44,056 bases of DNA from Coriobacteriales bacterium (GCA_031264075.1 JAISEO010000051.1:1-44056), one strand, 5' to 3'; positions 1 through 8,138 are shown, counted from the first letter of the stretch. Notes: generated from the letters alone by a model not told the origin. Translations and numbers: made by a program.

Positions 1-210
1 ATACTGCTTGTCTGTGACGACACGGTTTTCGTGAAGCATTTGTCGGCACTCGACGTCTTAACCGACAGATTCGGCAGAGGATTTCCGTATGATGGCGCGA
101 AAGAGCATTACGTCGTTGATGTGGATGACCGAGACTTACTCCGCAAAGTCATCGGAATTCTCGAACCAATTACCCCGGTTCCGAAGCCGAGGAAAACGAA
201 AATTAGATAA
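1..210 (+). CDS. TfoX/Sxy N-terminal-domain protein, 3' part
   Basis: Frame 1 is open from the window edge to the TAA at 208-210, giving the last 69 residues of a protein whose start lies outside. The fragment contains LVCDDTVFVKHL and then PYDGAKEHYVVDVDD, which resembles the C-terminal half of the TfoX/Sxy N-terminal domain (the 'CDD..FVK ... PPYxGAKxYxxVD' pattern). It ends in a basic tail (PVPKPRKTKIR). TfoX/Sxy proteins are competence regulators in gammaproteobacteria. In other phyla single-domain members are common and of unknown role, so no competence role is claimed. The assignment is motif reading only. Confidence 0.7.
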   Translation: MLLVCDDTVFVKHLSALDVLTDRFGRGFPYDGAKEHYVVDVDDRDLLRKVIGILEPITPVPKPRKTKIR

Positions 211-226
211 AGCAAAGAGAGAGCCA

Positions 227-346
227 ATGTCAAACGGTTCTGAGAATCAGATGTGCGAGATAGATGCAAGTATAATGACTGAAAATGACCATCCCCGACA
301 AGCCGAACAGTCGAAACCAAAAATACGTCACGGTGCCAAATCATAG
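227..346 (+). CDS. possible small ORF, 39 aa
   Basis: An ATG at 227 opens 39 codons between the TfoX-like stop and yjbQ. The product is polar (many N, E, Q, K) with no recognisable domain or membrane segment. The upstream purine-rich stretch AGAGAGAG is only a weak ribosome site. It may be leader RNA of yjbQ rather than a gene. No function is proposed. Confidence 0.2.
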   Translation: MSNGSENQMCEIDASIMTENDHPRQAEQSKPKIRHGAKS

Positions 347-358
347 TGGAGAACGGCG

Positions 359-766
359 ATGAAAAAGATTGACTTTGCACTCAAGACCCCTCGGGAGGGG
401 CTCATCGACATCACTGTGCACGTCCAAGAAGCCGTGCGCGATAGTGGCGTTACAGACGGCATCGCCGTTGTATACTGCCCGCATACGACGGCAGGCATCA
501 CGATAAACGAGAATGCCGACCCCAACGTGACGCGGGACTTGCTTCTCGGTTTGGACGCGGCATTCCCTGACCGCACCGAGTTTCGACACGCCGAGGGAAA
601 CAGCGCGGCGCATCTTAAGGCATCGGTGGTTGGCTCGTCCGTGACTGGTATCGTGGATGGCGGCAGACTCGTCCTCGGCACATGGCAGGGTATCTACTTC
701 TGCGAATTCGATGGTCCAAGAAGCCGCAGATTCTACGTAAAGGTGATAAGAGACAATGAGCGATAA
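359..766 (+). CDS. yjbQ: YjbQ family protein (UPF0047)
   Basis: The 135-residue product matches the UPF0047/YjbQ family across its full length. It has the VVYCPHTTAGITINENADP block, the HAEGNSAAHLKASVVGSS block with conserved histidines, and the closing GTWQGIYFCEFDGPR stretch. Members are about 130-140 residues, so it is complete. YjbQ has thiamine-phosphate synthase activity in vitro and is annotated as 'secondary thiamine-phosphate synthase', but the physiological role is unsettled. The ATG at 359 follows GGAG at 348-351 with good spacing. No thiamine genes are nearby, so context gives no support for that role. Confidence 0.9.
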   Translation: MKKIDFALKTPREGLIDITVHVQEAVRDSGVTDGIAVVYCPHTTAGITINENADPNVTRDLLLGLDAAFPDRTEFRHAEGNSAAHLKASVVGSSVTGIVDGGRLVLGTWQGIYFCEFDGPRSRRFYVKVIRDNER

Positions 767-955
767 GTTGAGCAAGCTCCCAGACCCAATATACCGATGC
801 CACTCAACACAAGCACCCTTGGCGGTAAAATTGTGTATGCTGTTTCTGTTCTCGGACAAGCTGACCAGAGGAGACTTACCATGTTTCAGACAGCAAGTGA
901 ATTGAAGGTGACTACCGGCCGGTGTCTCGATGCCGGCAAAGGTGAGGGCGGCTCC

Positions 956-1822
956 ATGCATTGCAGAAACGGGACTGGTACCCGGTCATTACGCCAGACT
1001 GTGCGGATATCTCTGATTGCGTTGACGCTGGCGCTGGCGTTCGTGTCTGTCGGTGCCGGCTGCGCCTCTCCCGCCGTGGAGCCGCCTTCGCAGACAGTGC
1101 CTGAGCCTGCGGCCGACGCGCCCGACAACGCTGTCCAGGAAGCGAATATGTTGCAGCGCACCGTGGTGTCCCGTGCTCAACGCCTCAGCGTTACCGAGAC
1201 CGATAACGGCGAGCCCCTGGTCAGGGCCGAAAGTTACGACCCCACCATCGTGATCCAACCGGCCCTGTCCGACATGGAGCCCTTCACCGGAAAAGACATC
1301 TACGTGCGCGAGAAGGTGGCGCAGATGCTGGCCGACGCCAACGCAAAACTCCGGCTCGCGGGCCTCAATCTCATCGTCGGCTATGGCTACCGGGCACCCG
1401 CCGTGCAGGAGCAGTACTGGAACACCTCCGTGGAAAACGTCAGGCAGGAACACCCAGATTGGTCGCAGGATCAGATTGAGGACGAGGCCGACCACTTTGC
1501 GGCCGACCCGGCAGTCGCCGGCCATATCACCGGTGGATGTGTGGACCTCACCATCGGACACGGCAGCCAGCCCTTGGATATGGGCGCCGATCTCGACGAC
1601 TTTACCGCCGCGGGCAGCAGCATCAAGACCTTTGGCGAGGGCATCACCGCCGAGCAGATGTCTAACCGGATGCTGCTGTACCAGGTGATGACAGAGGCAG
1701 GCTTCATGCCGTTTTTTGCCGAATACTGGCATTTCATGTACGGAGACCGCGAGTGGGCCTGTTTTTCCGGACTGGACGCGTCGCTGTATGGCCGCCTGGA
1801 TTTTGAGGTGCCCGCATCGTAG
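956..1822 (+). CDS. VanX/DdpX-like D-Ala-D-Ala dipeptidase lipoprotein
   Basis: The predicted 288-residue protein opens with an arginine-containing n-region and a hydrophobic stretch ending in VGAGC, a plausible lipobox, so it is probably a membrane-anchored extracytoplasmic lipoprotein. The body resembles peptidase family M15D (VanX/DdpX). It has VGYGYRAP, then SGHITGG.VDLT with zinc-ligand-like His and Asp, MGADLDDF, and near the end EYWHFMYGD with the catalytic Glu and third zinc ligand. The family cleaves D-Ala-D-Ala dipeptide. A cell-surface form could recycle wall peptides. There is no vanH, vanA or sensor gene nearby, so glycopeptide resistance is not implied. An alternative ATG at 881 has a strong GAGGAG site but gives a long n-region; 956 follows AAAGGTGAGG. 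Confidence 0.72.
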   Translation: MHCRNGTGTRSLRQTVRISLIALTLALAFVSVGAGCASPAVEPPSQTVPEPAADAPDNAVQEANMLQRTVVSRAQRLSVTETDNGEPLVRAESYDPTIVIQPALSDMEPFTGKDIYVREKVAQMLADANAKLRLAGLNLIVGYGYRAPAVQEQYWNTSVENVRQEHPDWSQDQIEDEADHFAADPAVAGHITGGCVDLTIGHGSQPLDMGADLDDFTAAGSSIKTFGEGITAEQMSNRMLLYQVMTEAGFMPFFAEYWHFMYGDREWACFSGLDASLYGRLDFEVPAS

Positions 1823-1888
1823 ACCTCAACCCGAAGTCACAGCTCAGTCAGGCAAGAACCGCCAGGCAGACTCAGTAAAGGAGAACCC

Positions 1889-2968
1889 GTGTCAGAACGT
1901 TCCTACAAAACAGCCGGCGTAGACATCCAGGCAGGCGCGTTGGCCGTTGAGGCCATCAGGGAGGCGGTCGCGTCCACGCATACCCCGGCAGTCCTGGGCG
2001 GCATTGGTGGGTTTGGCGGGCTCTATAGCGCCGCCGCACTCAAAGCCATGGAAGACCCCTTGCTCGTGAGCGGCACCGATGGCGTGGGCACCAAACTGGA
2101 GCTTGCCAGACGCGCCGGACGCCTCAACACCGTGGGCATTGACCTGGTGGCCATGTGTGCCAACGACATCATCTGCTGCGGCGCCCGTCCGCTCTTTTTC
2201 CTGGACTACTTGGCCGTGGGCAAGTTGGAGCCTGCCATGGTGGCCAGCGTTGTCGAGGGTATCGCGGTCGGCTGCCGAGAGGCAGCGTGCGCGCTTGTTG
2301 GTGGGGAGATGGCGGAGCACCCGGGCATCATGGCCACAGACGACTTTGATCTCGCCGGTTTTTGTGTGGGGGCAGTAGACAGACCAAAGATACTGGGGCC
2401 CCATCTGGTTGAGGAGGGCGATGCCATTATCGGACTTGCGTCTTCGGGCTTCCACTCCAACGGCTACTCGCTCATACGCCATGCGCTTACCAACGATCTC
2501 AGCGACGACGCCCTGCTCAGTGCCACGCTGCCCGATGGCAAACCGCTGATGGACGCTTTGTTGGAGCCTACGCGCCTCTACGTGAAGCCACTGCTCAGTG
2601 CCTTGGAAGCAGGCCTGCCTGTCCATGCGGCGGCACATATTACCGGGGGAGGCATTAGCTTCAATCTCGACCGGGCGCTGCCTGTTGGACTCGACGCCGA
2701 GATCGTACTCGGCAGCTGGGCGCTTCCTCCCGTTATCAGCTACATGGCTGAGCAGCTGGAGCTGGAAGAAGACGAGCTGCTCGAGACCTTTAACATGGGA
2801 ATTGGCCTGGCCCTTGTGTGTGAAGAGAGCGCCGCGGAGGCTGTGCTTGCACACTTTGAGCAGAGCGCGCAGGGTGAGCATTCCGGGGCCTTTCCTCTAG
2901 GCCGCGTCATCAGGTCCGCTACGCCAGAGGCGCCGGGCAGGGTGGTGTACCGAAGGGAGGAACCATGA
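1889..2968 (+). CDS. purM: phosphoribosylformylglycinamidine cyclo-ligase
   Basis: This 359-residue protein is AIR synthetase, the fifth step of de novo purine synthesis, which closes the imidazole ring of FGAM to AIR using ATP. Family signatures visible are the YKTAGVDIQAG start, GGIGGFGGLY, LVSGTDGVGTKL, GIDLVAMCANDI, ALVGGEMAEHPG, GLASSGFHSNGYSLIR and HITGGG. The start is GTG at 1889, behind AAAGGAG at 1877-1883. The stop overlaps the start of purN (ATGA), so the two are translationally coupled. The length is normal for the family. Confidence 0.97.
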   Translation: MSERSYKTAGVDIQAGALAVEAIREAVASTHTPAVLGGIGGFGGLYSAAALKAMEDPLLVSGTDGVGTKLELARRAGRLNTVGIDLVAMCANDIICCGARPLFFLDYLAVGKLEPAMVASVVEGIAVGCREAACALVGGEMAEHPGIMATDDFDLAGFCVGAVDRPKILGPHLVEEGDAIIGLASSGFHSNGYSLIRHALTNDLSDDALLSATLPDGKPLMDALLEPTRLYVKPLLSALEAGLPVHAAAHITGGGISFNLDRALPVGLDAEIVLGSWALPPVISYMAEQLELEEDELLETFNMGIGLALVCEESAAEAVLAHFEQSAQGEHSGAFPLGRVIRSATPEAPGRVVYRREEP

Positions 2969-3570
2969 TACGGCTCGGCGTTTTGCTCAGCGGCAGCGGC
3001 ACCAACCTACAGGCCATACTCGATGCTCTTGAGGCTGGCGTACTTGACGCGAGCGTAGAGCTGGTGGTGTCCAGCAGGCCTGATGCGTACGGGCTTAAGC
3101 GGGCGGAGGCGGCGGGTATTCCCACCCTGGCCCTCACCAGAAAAAGCTACGACGACCCTGTTGCGGCTGATGAGCACATTGCCCGGGCGCTTAAGCAGGC
3201 TGGCGTCGACTACGTCGTCATGGCCGGGTACATGCGCAGGGTGCGCGCTCCCCTTCTCGCTGCCTTTCCTCAGCGGATAGTCAACATCCATCCGGCGCTG
3301 CTCCCCTCTTTTGTGGGCGCACACGCCATCGCGGATGCCTTTGCCTACGGGGTCAAGCTCACCGGCGTTACCGTGCACCTTGCCAACGAGGACTACGACA
3401 AGGGGCCCATCATCGCCCAACGCGCCGTAGTGATAGAAGAGGGAGACACGCTCGAAACCCTCGAGCAGAAGATCCACAGCATAGAGCATGTGCTGTATCC
3501 AGAGGTGCTCCAGCTGCTTGCCCAGGGCCGCGTGAGCATCGGGAACGACGGACGGGTTGCCATTCGTTAA
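2965..3570 (+). CDS. purN: phosphoribosylglycinamide formyltransferase
   Basis: This 201-residue GAR transformylase uses 10-formyl-THF to formylate GAR in purine synthesis. The signature parts are LLSGSGTNLQAI at the N-terminus, AGYMRRV, the catalytic block VNIHPALLPSF (Asn, His) and the later GVTVHLANEDYDKGPIIAQ with the conserved Asp. The start overlaps the purM stop by four bases, so the pair forms an operon. Gene length is typical. No terminator hairpin is obvious between it and the next gene. Confidence 0.96.
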   Translation: MIRLGVLLSGSGTNLQAILDALEAGVLDASVELVVSSRPDAYGLKRAEAAGIPTLALTRKSYDDPVAADEHIARALKQAGVDYVVMAGYMRRVRAPLLAAFPQRIVNIHPALLPSFVGAHAIADAFAYGVKLTGVTVHLANEDYDKGPIIAQRAVVIEEGDTLETLEQKIHSIEHVLYPEVLQLLAQGRVSIGNDGRVAIR

Positions 3571-3611
3571 GCGGCAGCGAGGCGGCGGGGCGGTAACCGG
3601 GCCGCAACGCG

Positions 3612-3641
3612 TTTCGCAGAGCCTCCCATAAGCGCTATCAT
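3612..3641 (+). promoter_or_regulatory. candidate promoter, leaderless TVP38 gene
   Basis: TTTCGC at 3612-3617 and TATCAT at 3636-3641 are 18 bp apart. The ATG at 3648 begins seven bases after the -10 box and has no Shine-Dalgarno site, so the transcript may start at the A of the ATG. Confidence 0.4.
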
Positions 3642-3647
3642 GACATC

Positions 3648-4493
3648 ATGGAAACCACACCCCCTCAAAACAGGCCCGAAGGAGCATCCTCCAAGAATGC
3701 TCCCTCTGAGAACACCCCGCAACAGAGCTCTCCGGCCCCTGCTCCTGACACGCCTCTTCCCAAGCGTAGGATAAGCAACGCCGACAAGGCCAAGTTTGCC
3801 GGACTGGTGGTGTTCATCGTCCTTATCGTCATCGTCGGCGTGCTGTTGATTCCCTACTATGAACACCTGACCACCGAAGAGGGGCGCCTGCAGCTGATTG
3901 AGAGCATCAAGGGCGCGGGTATCGCCGGCGTGGGAATCTGTTTGGGCCTGCAGTTTGTGCAGATAGTGGTGGCCTTTATCCCCGGTGAGTTGACACAGCT
4001 CGCCATCGGAGCCATCTACGGACCGCTGCTCGGCACCCTGATTACGGCGCTCGGAGCCCTTATATCGAGCATCTTCGTATTCTTTGTGGTGCGCAAGCTC
4101 GGGGCTCCGTTTGTGCAGGGCATGATCGGCACCAAAAACAGCAAGGTGTTGGACTTCCTGCACAAAGACCGCAATCTTAACGCCATCACCTTCATCCTCT
4201 TCCTGATTCCCGGACTGCCCAAAGATGTGTTCACCTACCTGTTTCCGCTCACGACCATACGGCCCCTCAACTTCTTTATCCTCTCGACCCTGGGGAGGAT
4301 ACCGGGCATCGTCGCCAGCGCCTATCTCGGGAACGCCGCCATACAGGGCGACTGGACTCAGGCGATAGTCGTTGGCAGTATTGCCGGAGGGCTCGGCCTG
4401 CTCGGCATCATCTTCAACAGGCAGATAATCGCGTTTGTCGATACGGTGGAGAGCCATTTCAAGGGGAACAAGACTGAGCAGAAGGCCGACTGA
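3648..4493 (+). CDS. TVP38/TMEM64 family membrane protein
   Basis: This 281-residue inner-membrane protein belongs to the VTT/SNARE-associated (TVP38/TMEM64/DedA-like) group. Residues 1-45 are a Pro/Ser/Glu-rich cytoplasmic tail. Hydrophobic segments follow at about 48-70, 90-115, 120-150, 180-205 and 235-255. The conserved core includes the FIPGELTQLAIGAIYGPLLGT re-entrant-loop region and FILFLIPGLPKDVFTYLFPLTT, with the family's G..LG patterns and charged residues inside hydrophobic stretches. The family is linked to lipid scrambling and membrane homeostasis; the substrate here is unknown. The gene is convergent with ychF. Confidence 0.85.
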   Translation: METTPPQNRPEGASSKNAPSENTPQQSSPAPAPDTPLPKRRISNADKAKFAGLVVFIVLIVIVGVLLIPYYEHLTTEEGRLQLIESIKGAGIAGVGICLGLQFVQIVVAFIPGELTQLAIGAIYGPLLGTLITALGALISSIFVFFVVRKLGAPFVQGMIGTKNSKVLDFLHKDRNLNAITFILFLIPGLPKDVFTYLFPLTTIRPLNFFILSTLGRIPGIVASAYLGNAAIQGDWTQAIVVGSIAGGLGLLGIIFNRQIIAFVDTVESHFKGNKTEQKAD

Positions 4494-4541
4494 CGCCTGG
4501 TACGCCGCGCCGTCATTGGGAGAAGCGCCCTTCGACAGAGC

Positions 4542-5681
4542 TCAGCTGGTCTTGTTGAACTTGAAGTGCATGACATCGCCGTCCTGCACGACGTAGTCCT
4601 TGCCTTCCTGTCGCAGCTTGCCCGCCGCACGCAGACCAGCCTCTCCACCGTAGGCAATATAGTCGGCAAAACTGGCGGTCTCAGCCTTGATAAAGCCCTT
4701 CTCAAAATCGGTGTGGATGACACCGGCTGCCTGGGGAGCCTTAGCGCCAACGGGGATGGTCCACGCCTTTACCTCCATCTCGCCGGCAGTAAAAAACGAC
4801 TGGAGCCCAAGCAGGCGATACGCCTCGCGCGCGAGACGGTTGAGCCCGCTCTCTTCAAGCCCCAATGCCTCCAAAAACTCGGCCGCCGCCTCAGCGTCCT
4901 CAGTGGCAAGCTCGGCGATGTCGGCCTCAACCTTGGCGGATATGGGCACTAACGTGCTGCCTGCGAGCGTACTGCCTGCTGCGGCCTGGCCGGGTTGCGG
5001 GCCTTCTCCTGCGAGAGCAACCGCCTCTGGGTCAAAGTCTGCGATATTTTCCTCGCCGATATTGGCTACGAAGAGCACCGGCTTTAAGGTGATAAGGTGG
5101 AGGTCGTAGAGCAGGACTCGCTCCTCGTCAGAGGCAAACGCGTAATCAGAGGCCCGCCTGCCGTCGTTCAGCCAGGCGAGCATGCGGGAGGCAAGCTCGA
5201 ACTTGGCAGTGCCCTCCCTGTTGCGGCGCGCTTCCTTTTCCAGGCGAGGGAGCGCCTTCTCCACCGTGGCGATGTCTGCGAGTATGAGCTCAGTGGTGAG
5301 TATGTCCACGTCGCGCCGAGGATCCACAGTACCTTCTACGTGCGTGACATCGCCGTCGGCAAAGTAGCGGACGATCTGCACAATGGCGTCGGTCTCGCGG
5401 ATATGCGCCAGAAACTGGTTGCCCAGGCCCTCACCCGCATTGGCTCCTTTGACGAGTCCGGCAATATCAACAAACTCCACCGTGGCCGGCACGATGCGTC
5501 CGGGGTGCACGATGTCCGCCAGGGCCGAGAGGCGCGCATCCGGCACGGGCACGATGCCCACATTGGGCTCAATGGTGGCAAAGGGGTAGTTGGCAGCCAG
5601 GCCGCCCTGCTGCGTAAAGGCCGTAAACAGCGTGGACTTGCCCACATTGGGCAGACCGACGATTCCAATAGACAGGGACAC
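4542..5681 (-). CDS. ychF: redox-regulated ATPase/GTPase YchF (OLA1)
   Basis: This 379-residue Obg-family P-loop protein binds ribosomes and hydrolyses ATP in preference to GTP. Residues 4-13 carry the P-loop GIVGLPNVGKST. TQQGGLAANYPFATIEPN follows, then DIAGLVKGA (G3), and ANIGEEN with Glu where classical GTPases have NKxD, the feature that defines YchF nucleotide preference. The C-terminal TGS domain ends with the usual GKDYVVQDGDVMHFKFN. The start is taken as GTG at 5681, preceded by GGAG, which gives the family's MxLSIGIVG start. The open frame extends upstream to 5753 without family similarity. Confidence 0.95.
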   Translation of the reverse strand: MSLSIGIVGLPNVGKSTLFTAFTQQGGLAANYPFATIEPNVGIVPVPDARLSALADIVHPGRIVPATVEFVDIAGLVKGANAGEGLGNQFLAHIRETDAIVQIVRYFADGDVTHVEGTVDPRRDVDILTTELILADIATVEKALPRLEKEARRNREGTAKFELASRMLAWLNDGRRASDYAFASDEERVLLYDLHLITLKPVLFVANIGEENIADFDPEAVALAGEGPQPGQAAAGSTLAGSTLVPISAKVEADIAELATEDAEAAAEFLEALGLEESGLNRLAREAYRLLGLQSFFTAGEMEVKAWTIPVGAKAPQAAGVIHTDFEKGFIKAETASFADYIAYGGEAGLRAAGKLRQEGKDYVVQDGDVMHFKFNKTS

Positions 5682-5806
5682 AGGCGCTCCGATTCTGGTA
5701 GGTGGCCGCAGTGGCTGGTGTGGGCTAGCGCCCACAACCAAATAGTACACCAAAACCAGTGGCAGGGCCTGCTTAAAGGCTTCCCGCGAGCCTGAAAGCC
5801 ACAGGT

Positions 5807-6625
5807 CTATCCGACGAGTTCTAAATCGACGCCGTTATTATGCCATACTCTGAAGCCTGCCTGTGCATTGTATGACCAGACTCCGGAGGAGTTGCGATCG
5901 AAGTTATAGGTGACAATATAGCTGAAATTACTGAGCGAAGAATCGTAGGTTGTCGGCACGCTGTACTTCCACGCCTTAATACTGCAGTTTTCCGGATCCG
6001 CATTGGGAAAGAACAGGGCGTAGGCGTAAGATGCACTGGAAACGCCCGCTGTGAGGGCCTCAAGCTCCAACCAACCACACTCTGTTGTCGGATCGGTAAA
6101 TGTATTCGTCCCCCAATCAAATGAACCGCCGCCTGGCGTGAAGTAGATGTCTATTAGACCTGAGCCGGCCGGGTTGTAACTATAACCGGAACAACCGTAT
6201 ATTGGAATACCGGCAGAGTTGTTTACCACGAACGAGGGAGGAGAAACACTCGAATTCGTAATTGTCTTTCCAGACGACCAATACTCGTCTATCACCGTCT
6301 GTGCCGCCATCGCGATGTTCCTACCCTCCATTTTGTAGCCTTCATAGCGCGCCTTCTCTATATACCCCGTAAGCGCCGGCACCGCTATGGCGGCGAGTAT
6401 GCCCAGAATGACGATGACGACGATGAGCTCTACGAGCGTGAAGCCACGGCGTGCACCCTCCCCAGAACGCAAAAACACCGCCGTCTCGCGACGCGCGGCA
6501 TCCTCTTTGTGGTGATATGTGTTGCTGTGATGAAGCGTGCCCTCGGAAGAGGCGGCAGCGCGAACTTTACTCAGGCAGTGAGCCCCCCCCCCCCCCCGAT
6601 TTTGGGGTCTGTTGCGTTGGTTCAA
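5807..6625 (-). CDS. type IV prepilin A (poly-G-controlled start)
   Basis: The product has a class III prepilin signal, RRG then FTLVEL, with Glu5 and a long hydrophobic helix (IVVIVILGILAAIAVPAL), followed by a globular domain. The mature part is about 211 residues and contains several cysteines that may form disulfides. Cleavage by a PilD-type peptidase is expected after RRG. The start is problematic: the open frame has only a TTG at 6625 and an internal GTG at 6478 (MFLRSGEGARRG, 12-residue leader) with a weak ribosome site. The well-placed ATG at 6629 is in another frame unless the 15-G tract at 6583-6597 loses one G, in which case the leader would be 62 residues. No other pilus genes are in the window, so its class (major or minor pilin, or pseudopilin) is open. 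Confidence 0.8.
   Translation of the reverse strand: MNQRNRPQNRGGGGAHCLSKVRAAASSEGTLHHSNTYHHKEDAARRETAVFLRSGEGARRGFTLVELIVVIVILGILAAIAVPALTGYIEKARYEGYKMEGRNIAMAAQTVIDEYWSSGKTITNSSVSPPSFVVNNSAGIPIYGCSGYSYNPAGSGLIDIYFTPGGGSFDWGTNTFTDPTTECGWLELEALTAGVSSASYAYALFFPNADPENCSIKAWKYSVPTTYDSSLSNFSYIVTYNFDRNSSGVWSYNAQAGFRVWHNNGVDLELVG
6470..6510 (-). repeat. 41-bp leader repeat, copy A
   Basis: This segment encodes part of the prepilin A leader (DAARRETAVFL region). It recurs at 10088-10128 in prepilin B with one mismatch in 41 bases, in the same orientation. Flanking leader sequence is more weakly similar, so the two pilin heads share a common ancestral module. Confidence 0.9.
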
Positions 6626-6629
6626 ACAT
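6567..6629 (-). other. poly-G leader ORF of prepilin A (OFF frame at 15 G)
   Basis: An ATG at 6629-6627 follows AAGGTAGG with six bases spacing. It encodes MFEPTQQTPKSGGGGGSLPE and then TAA at 6569-6567. With one G fewer in the tract, the same frame reads through AHCLSKVRAAASSEG and on into the prepilin signal without any stop. Seen directly in the sequence; its use as the true start is inferred. Confidence 0.6.
6583..6597 (-). repeat. 15-nt poly-G tract (poly-C on + strand)
   Basis: Fifteen consecutive C on the plus strand, read as G in the gene direction. It sits between the candidate ATG and the prepilin signal sequence. It is flanked by ACAGACCCCAAAATC, shared exactly with the tract at 10198-10212. 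Confidence 0.9.
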
Positions 6630-6706
6630 CGTGTGCCTACCTTTTTCCTTTGTCCTTTGTTCCAGGCTTTGACAAGACCTGGCTTACCGCAACTCCTTTG
6701 TGCGAT

Positions 6707-6712
6707 ATTCTA
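6707..6712 (-). promoter_or_regulatory. candidate extended -10 for prepilin A
   Basis: Minus-strand TAGAAT is preceded by TGC (extended -10). A TTGGAA about 15 bp upstream is a weak -35. The leader to the ATG at 6629 would be about 70 nt. Confidence 0.35.
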
Positions 6713-6791
6713 GCATAGCAGGCGTTGTTCCAACACACAAATCCTATACAAGAAGTGAATCATAGCTGTGCTCTGCGGTATACTTGTCTGC

Positions 6792-8081
6792 ATGACAGAA
6801 CCGGATTCTGGGCTGGTTATCAGCCCTGTTCAAAAGATTGCCGTCGTGCACGCCAGCGTGGGCAGCGGCCATAAGGTTGCGGCGGAGGCCATTGCGGCAG
6901 CGGTGGCGCAGCTGAGTGAGGCCTGTGTCGAACGCTTCCCCTCCTTTAACGCGGCGGTTGAGGTGGAGCTGCTCGACATCCTCGACTTTGGCCGCATCAG
7001 GTTTGACGGCGATAAGACCGCCTCCATGTTTACCGGCCCTACGCGGCCCATTTATGACCTGACCTGGCGTTATTGGCTCACCGGACGGCTTATCTGGGGC
7101 GGCGGCACCGTGTGGAGTCACGTGATGTTTCCGGCGTTCACCCGCTGGGTGCGCGAGAATAAGCCCGTGGCCGTCATCTGCACCCACATCGTCGCGGCCA
7201 ATGTGGCGGTGGGTGCCCGCATGATTACCAAGCAGGACTACTCCATCATCTGTGTGCCCACCGACTATGAGGTCGAGGGGATGTGGCCGCACCGCTATAC
7301 CGACATCTTCTGCGTGGCCACCGAGAGCATGGCCGAGACCCTGCGTGCCCGCAAGGTGGAAGAAGAGCGCATCCGTGTGACGGGGCTGCCGGCACGCAGT
7401 GAGTTCCGGGTGGGGTATGACCGGGAGGCCGTGCGCCGCGCCTGGGCGGAGCCGGAGGACAGGCAGATCGCGCTGGTGCTGGCAGGGGCCACGCTGCCGC
7501 GTCCGTATGTGCGCTTCAGGGCGCTGCTTGACAAGGCGCTGCCCGAGCTGGCCGCGCTCGACAACGTACACCTGCTCTTCATGGTGGGCCGCGACAGCGA
7601 TTATGCCAACCAGCTGCACACGCGTTTTGAGGAACTCGGCATGCACAATGCCAGCGTCGTGGGCTATACGGAGGACGTGGCCAAGCTCATGGCAGCAAGC
7701 GATTTTGCCATCTGCAAGCCCGGCGGCCTCACGGTAACCGAGTGCATCTGCACCGAGACGCCCATGCTCCTGGCGGGGCAGGCCTACGGACAGGAGAAGG
7801 CCAACGTGCGCCTGCTGACGTCGCTCGGCGCGGCCCAACATGCCGAAACCGCACGCGAGCTGGTACAGTCCGTGCGCTACCTCACGCAGCGAGGCGGCAA
7901 CGCGCTCGCGGCCATGAGCGCTGTGGAAGGGTTTTTACGCCGTCCCGGTGCCGCGCTGGAGATAGGCCTCGCCGGACTGGACGCGGCCCTCTCCCCCAAA
8001 GACCCCGATCACGAACTCAGACATCACCAACGTCCCTTCCTGAGCTTCTACTGGGGAAACAAGCCTGCGCATACAAGGTAA
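6792..8081 (+). CDS. MurG/UgtP-like glycosyltransferase (GT28, MGDG-synthase type)
   Basis: This 429-residue GT-B glycosyltransferase resembles MGDG synthases and processive diacylglycerol glucosyltransferases. The N-terminal acceptor domain has HASVGSGHKVAAEAI, and CTHIVAANVAV and VPTDYEVEGMWPHRYTD follow. The C-terminal donor domain has VGYTEDVAKLMAASDFAICKPGGLTVTEC, the nucleotide-sugar site typical of this group. It probably transfers a sugar to diacylglycerol at the inner membrane face; the exact sugar cannot be read. The start is taken as ATG 6792. A TATACT at 6779-6784 lies eight bases before it and no ribosome site is visible, so it may be leaderless. A GTG at 6768 is the alternative. 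Confidence 0.85.
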   Translation: MTEPDSGLVISPVQKIAVVHASVGSGHKVAAEAIAAAVAQLSEACVERFPSFNAAVEVELLDILDFGRIRFDGDKTASMFTGPTRPIYDLTWRYWLTGRLIWGGGTVWSHVMFPAFTRWVRENKPVAVICTHIVAANVAVGARMITKQDYSIICVPTDYEVEGMWPHRYTDIFCVATESMAETLRARKVEEERIRVTGLPARSEFRVGYDREAVRRAWAEPEDRQIALVLAGATLPRPYVRFRALLDKALPELAALDNVHLLFMVGRDSDYANQLHTRFEELGMHNASVVGYTEDVAKLMAASDFAICKPGGLTVTECICTETPMLLAGQAYGQEKANVRLLTSLGAAQHAETARELVQSVRYLTQRGGNALAAMSAVEGFLRRPGAALEIGLAGLDAALSPKDPDHELRHHQRPFLSFYWGNKPAHTR

Positions 8082-8138
8082 CGCCGCAGCGTGACAGCGT
8101 GAAGCGCTCAGCATTTATCCAACAAATAGTACGGCGAT

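Noticed and set aside
956-1822. Glycopeptide resistance operon suggested by the VanX-like gene and ddl
   Set aside because: The two genes are 30 kb apart, there is no vanH, vanA or sensor pair, and ddl looks like an ordinary housekeeping ligase.
6583-6597. Poly-G tracts as pure assembly artefacts
   Set aside because: Identical length at three sites does raise this worry. But each tract sits at the same distance from an ATG with matching head codons, which an artefact would not produce. The exact count still needs raw reads.
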